Assembly (NCBI GenBank): GCA_900552725.1
Contig: USAT01000054.1
Span: forward strand, 1-12,555
DNA from: an uncultured Eubacteriales bacterium
GTDB taxonomy: Bacteria; Bacillota; Clostridia; Oscillospirales; Oscillospiraceae
DNA: 12,555 bases
Direction of reading: 5' to 3'
The position numbers and the translations under genes were made by a program. Each line of letters begins with the position of its first letter. The stretch's first letter is position 1. The notes below the pieces were generated by a model. The model saw only the letters and a program-made list of their open reading frames with translations, was not told the DNA's origin and made no database searches. This document shows positions 12,216 to 12,555 of this stretch, one piece after another.

Positions 12216-12555
12216 ATGGAATGGACTGATATCCGCCTGACCGTGGCCAAGGCCGACGCCGACAACGCCGAAGCCGTTGCCACCATGATCGCCGAGGGCG
12301 GCATCTATATCGAAGACTACAGCGACATCGAGCAGCAGGTGGCCGAGATCGCCCATGTGGATCTGATCGAGCAGGAGCTGCTGGACAAGCCCCGCGATAC
12401 CGTTATCATCCATATGTATCTGGAGCCGGGCGCTTCCCCCGTGGAGACGCTGGCCCTCATTGCCGCCCGCATGGAAGCTGCAAACATCGCCTACACCGTG
12501 GAGACCGAGGGCGTGGAGCAGGAGGACTGGCAGAACGGCTGGCGCAAGTATTACC
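12216..12555 (+). CDS. prmA: Ribosomal protein L11 methyltransferase, N-terminal part (cut by window edge)
   Basis: 113 codons of PrmA, the SAM-dependent enzyme that methylates ribosomal protein L11. Only the N-terminal substrate-recognition domain is in view: MEWTDIRLTVAKADADNAEA, then MIAEGGIYIEDYSDIEQQVAE, and the family hallmark QEDWQNGWRKYY at the window end, which leads into the methyltransferase domain. The SAM-binding motifs lie beyond the edge. The ATG at 12216 has AAAGGAG 8 bp upstream. It is the only gene of the right end on the plus strand, divergent from the PTS gene, with the palindromic repeat in its leader. Confidence 0.9.
   Translation, partial: MEWTDIRLTVAKADADNAEAVATMIAEGGIYIEDYSDIEQQVAEIAHVDLIEQELLDKPRDTVIIHMYLEPGASPVETLALIAARMEAANIAYTVETEGVEQEDWQNGWRKYY

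Noticed and set aside
1..12555. CRISPR array, tRNA, rRNA, transposase or phage gene
   Set aside because: No evenly spaced direct repeats, cloverleaf, rRNA segments or recombinase-like protein were recognised on either strand.

Overview
The window looks like chromosomal DNA of a gut Clostridia bacterium of the Ruminococcaceae/Oscillospiraceae type, possibly close to Faecalibacterium. This is inferred from GC-rich coding with C/G-ending codons, strong GGAGG ribosome binding sites, Ala/Ser-rich Tat-like lipoproteins, A/T-rich intergenic patches, and a small palindromic repeat before prmA that resembles repeats I associate with this group. No rRNA, tRNA, CRISPR array or phage gene is visible. Almost all genes are on the minus strand; only the DtxR-type regulator and prmA are on the plus strand.

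Region 1 (1-1790) is a ferrous iron module. Two small FeoA proteins and the N-terminal G domain of FeoB (cut by the window edge) read leftward from a good sigma-A promoter. A DtxR/MntR-family repressor reads rightward from its own promoter. Three 18-bp inverted repeats of the form GGTT-N10-AACC lie in the feo control region and before feoB. They are candidate operators for this regulator. The feo leader is about 115 nt, can fold, and holds two possible 19-codon leader ORFs.

Region 2 (1791-8790) is a complete phosphate module in transcription order pstS-pstC-pstA-pstB-phoU-phoB-phoR on the minus strand. The genes are tightly packed or overlapping except at two places that hold strong hairpins: pstS/pstC and pstA/pstB. 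A Pho-box-like 11-bp direct repeat lies upstream of pstS. The sensor kinase gene phoR carries one frameshift between its periplasmic domain and second membrane helix. PstSCAB imports phosphate, PhoU links transport state to signalling, and PhoR-PhoB would control the operon.

Region 3 (8791-11860) holds three single-gene units on the minus strand: an unrecognised Tat-like lipoprotein, a GNAT acetyltransferase, and a PTS EIICB permease most like NagE (N-acetylglucosamine). Each ends at or is followed by a clear hairpin terminator.

Region 4 (11861-12555) is an A/T-rich divergent intergenic region, then a 131-bp palindrome-rich repeat with inverted ends, then the start of prmA (ribosomal protein L11 methyltransferase), cut by the window edge.

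No wholly new multi-gene system is evident. The points most worth a second look are the feo operators and leader, the mixed metal-ligand set in the DtxR-family protein, the phoR frameshift, the pstA-pstB hairpins and the repeat before prmA.
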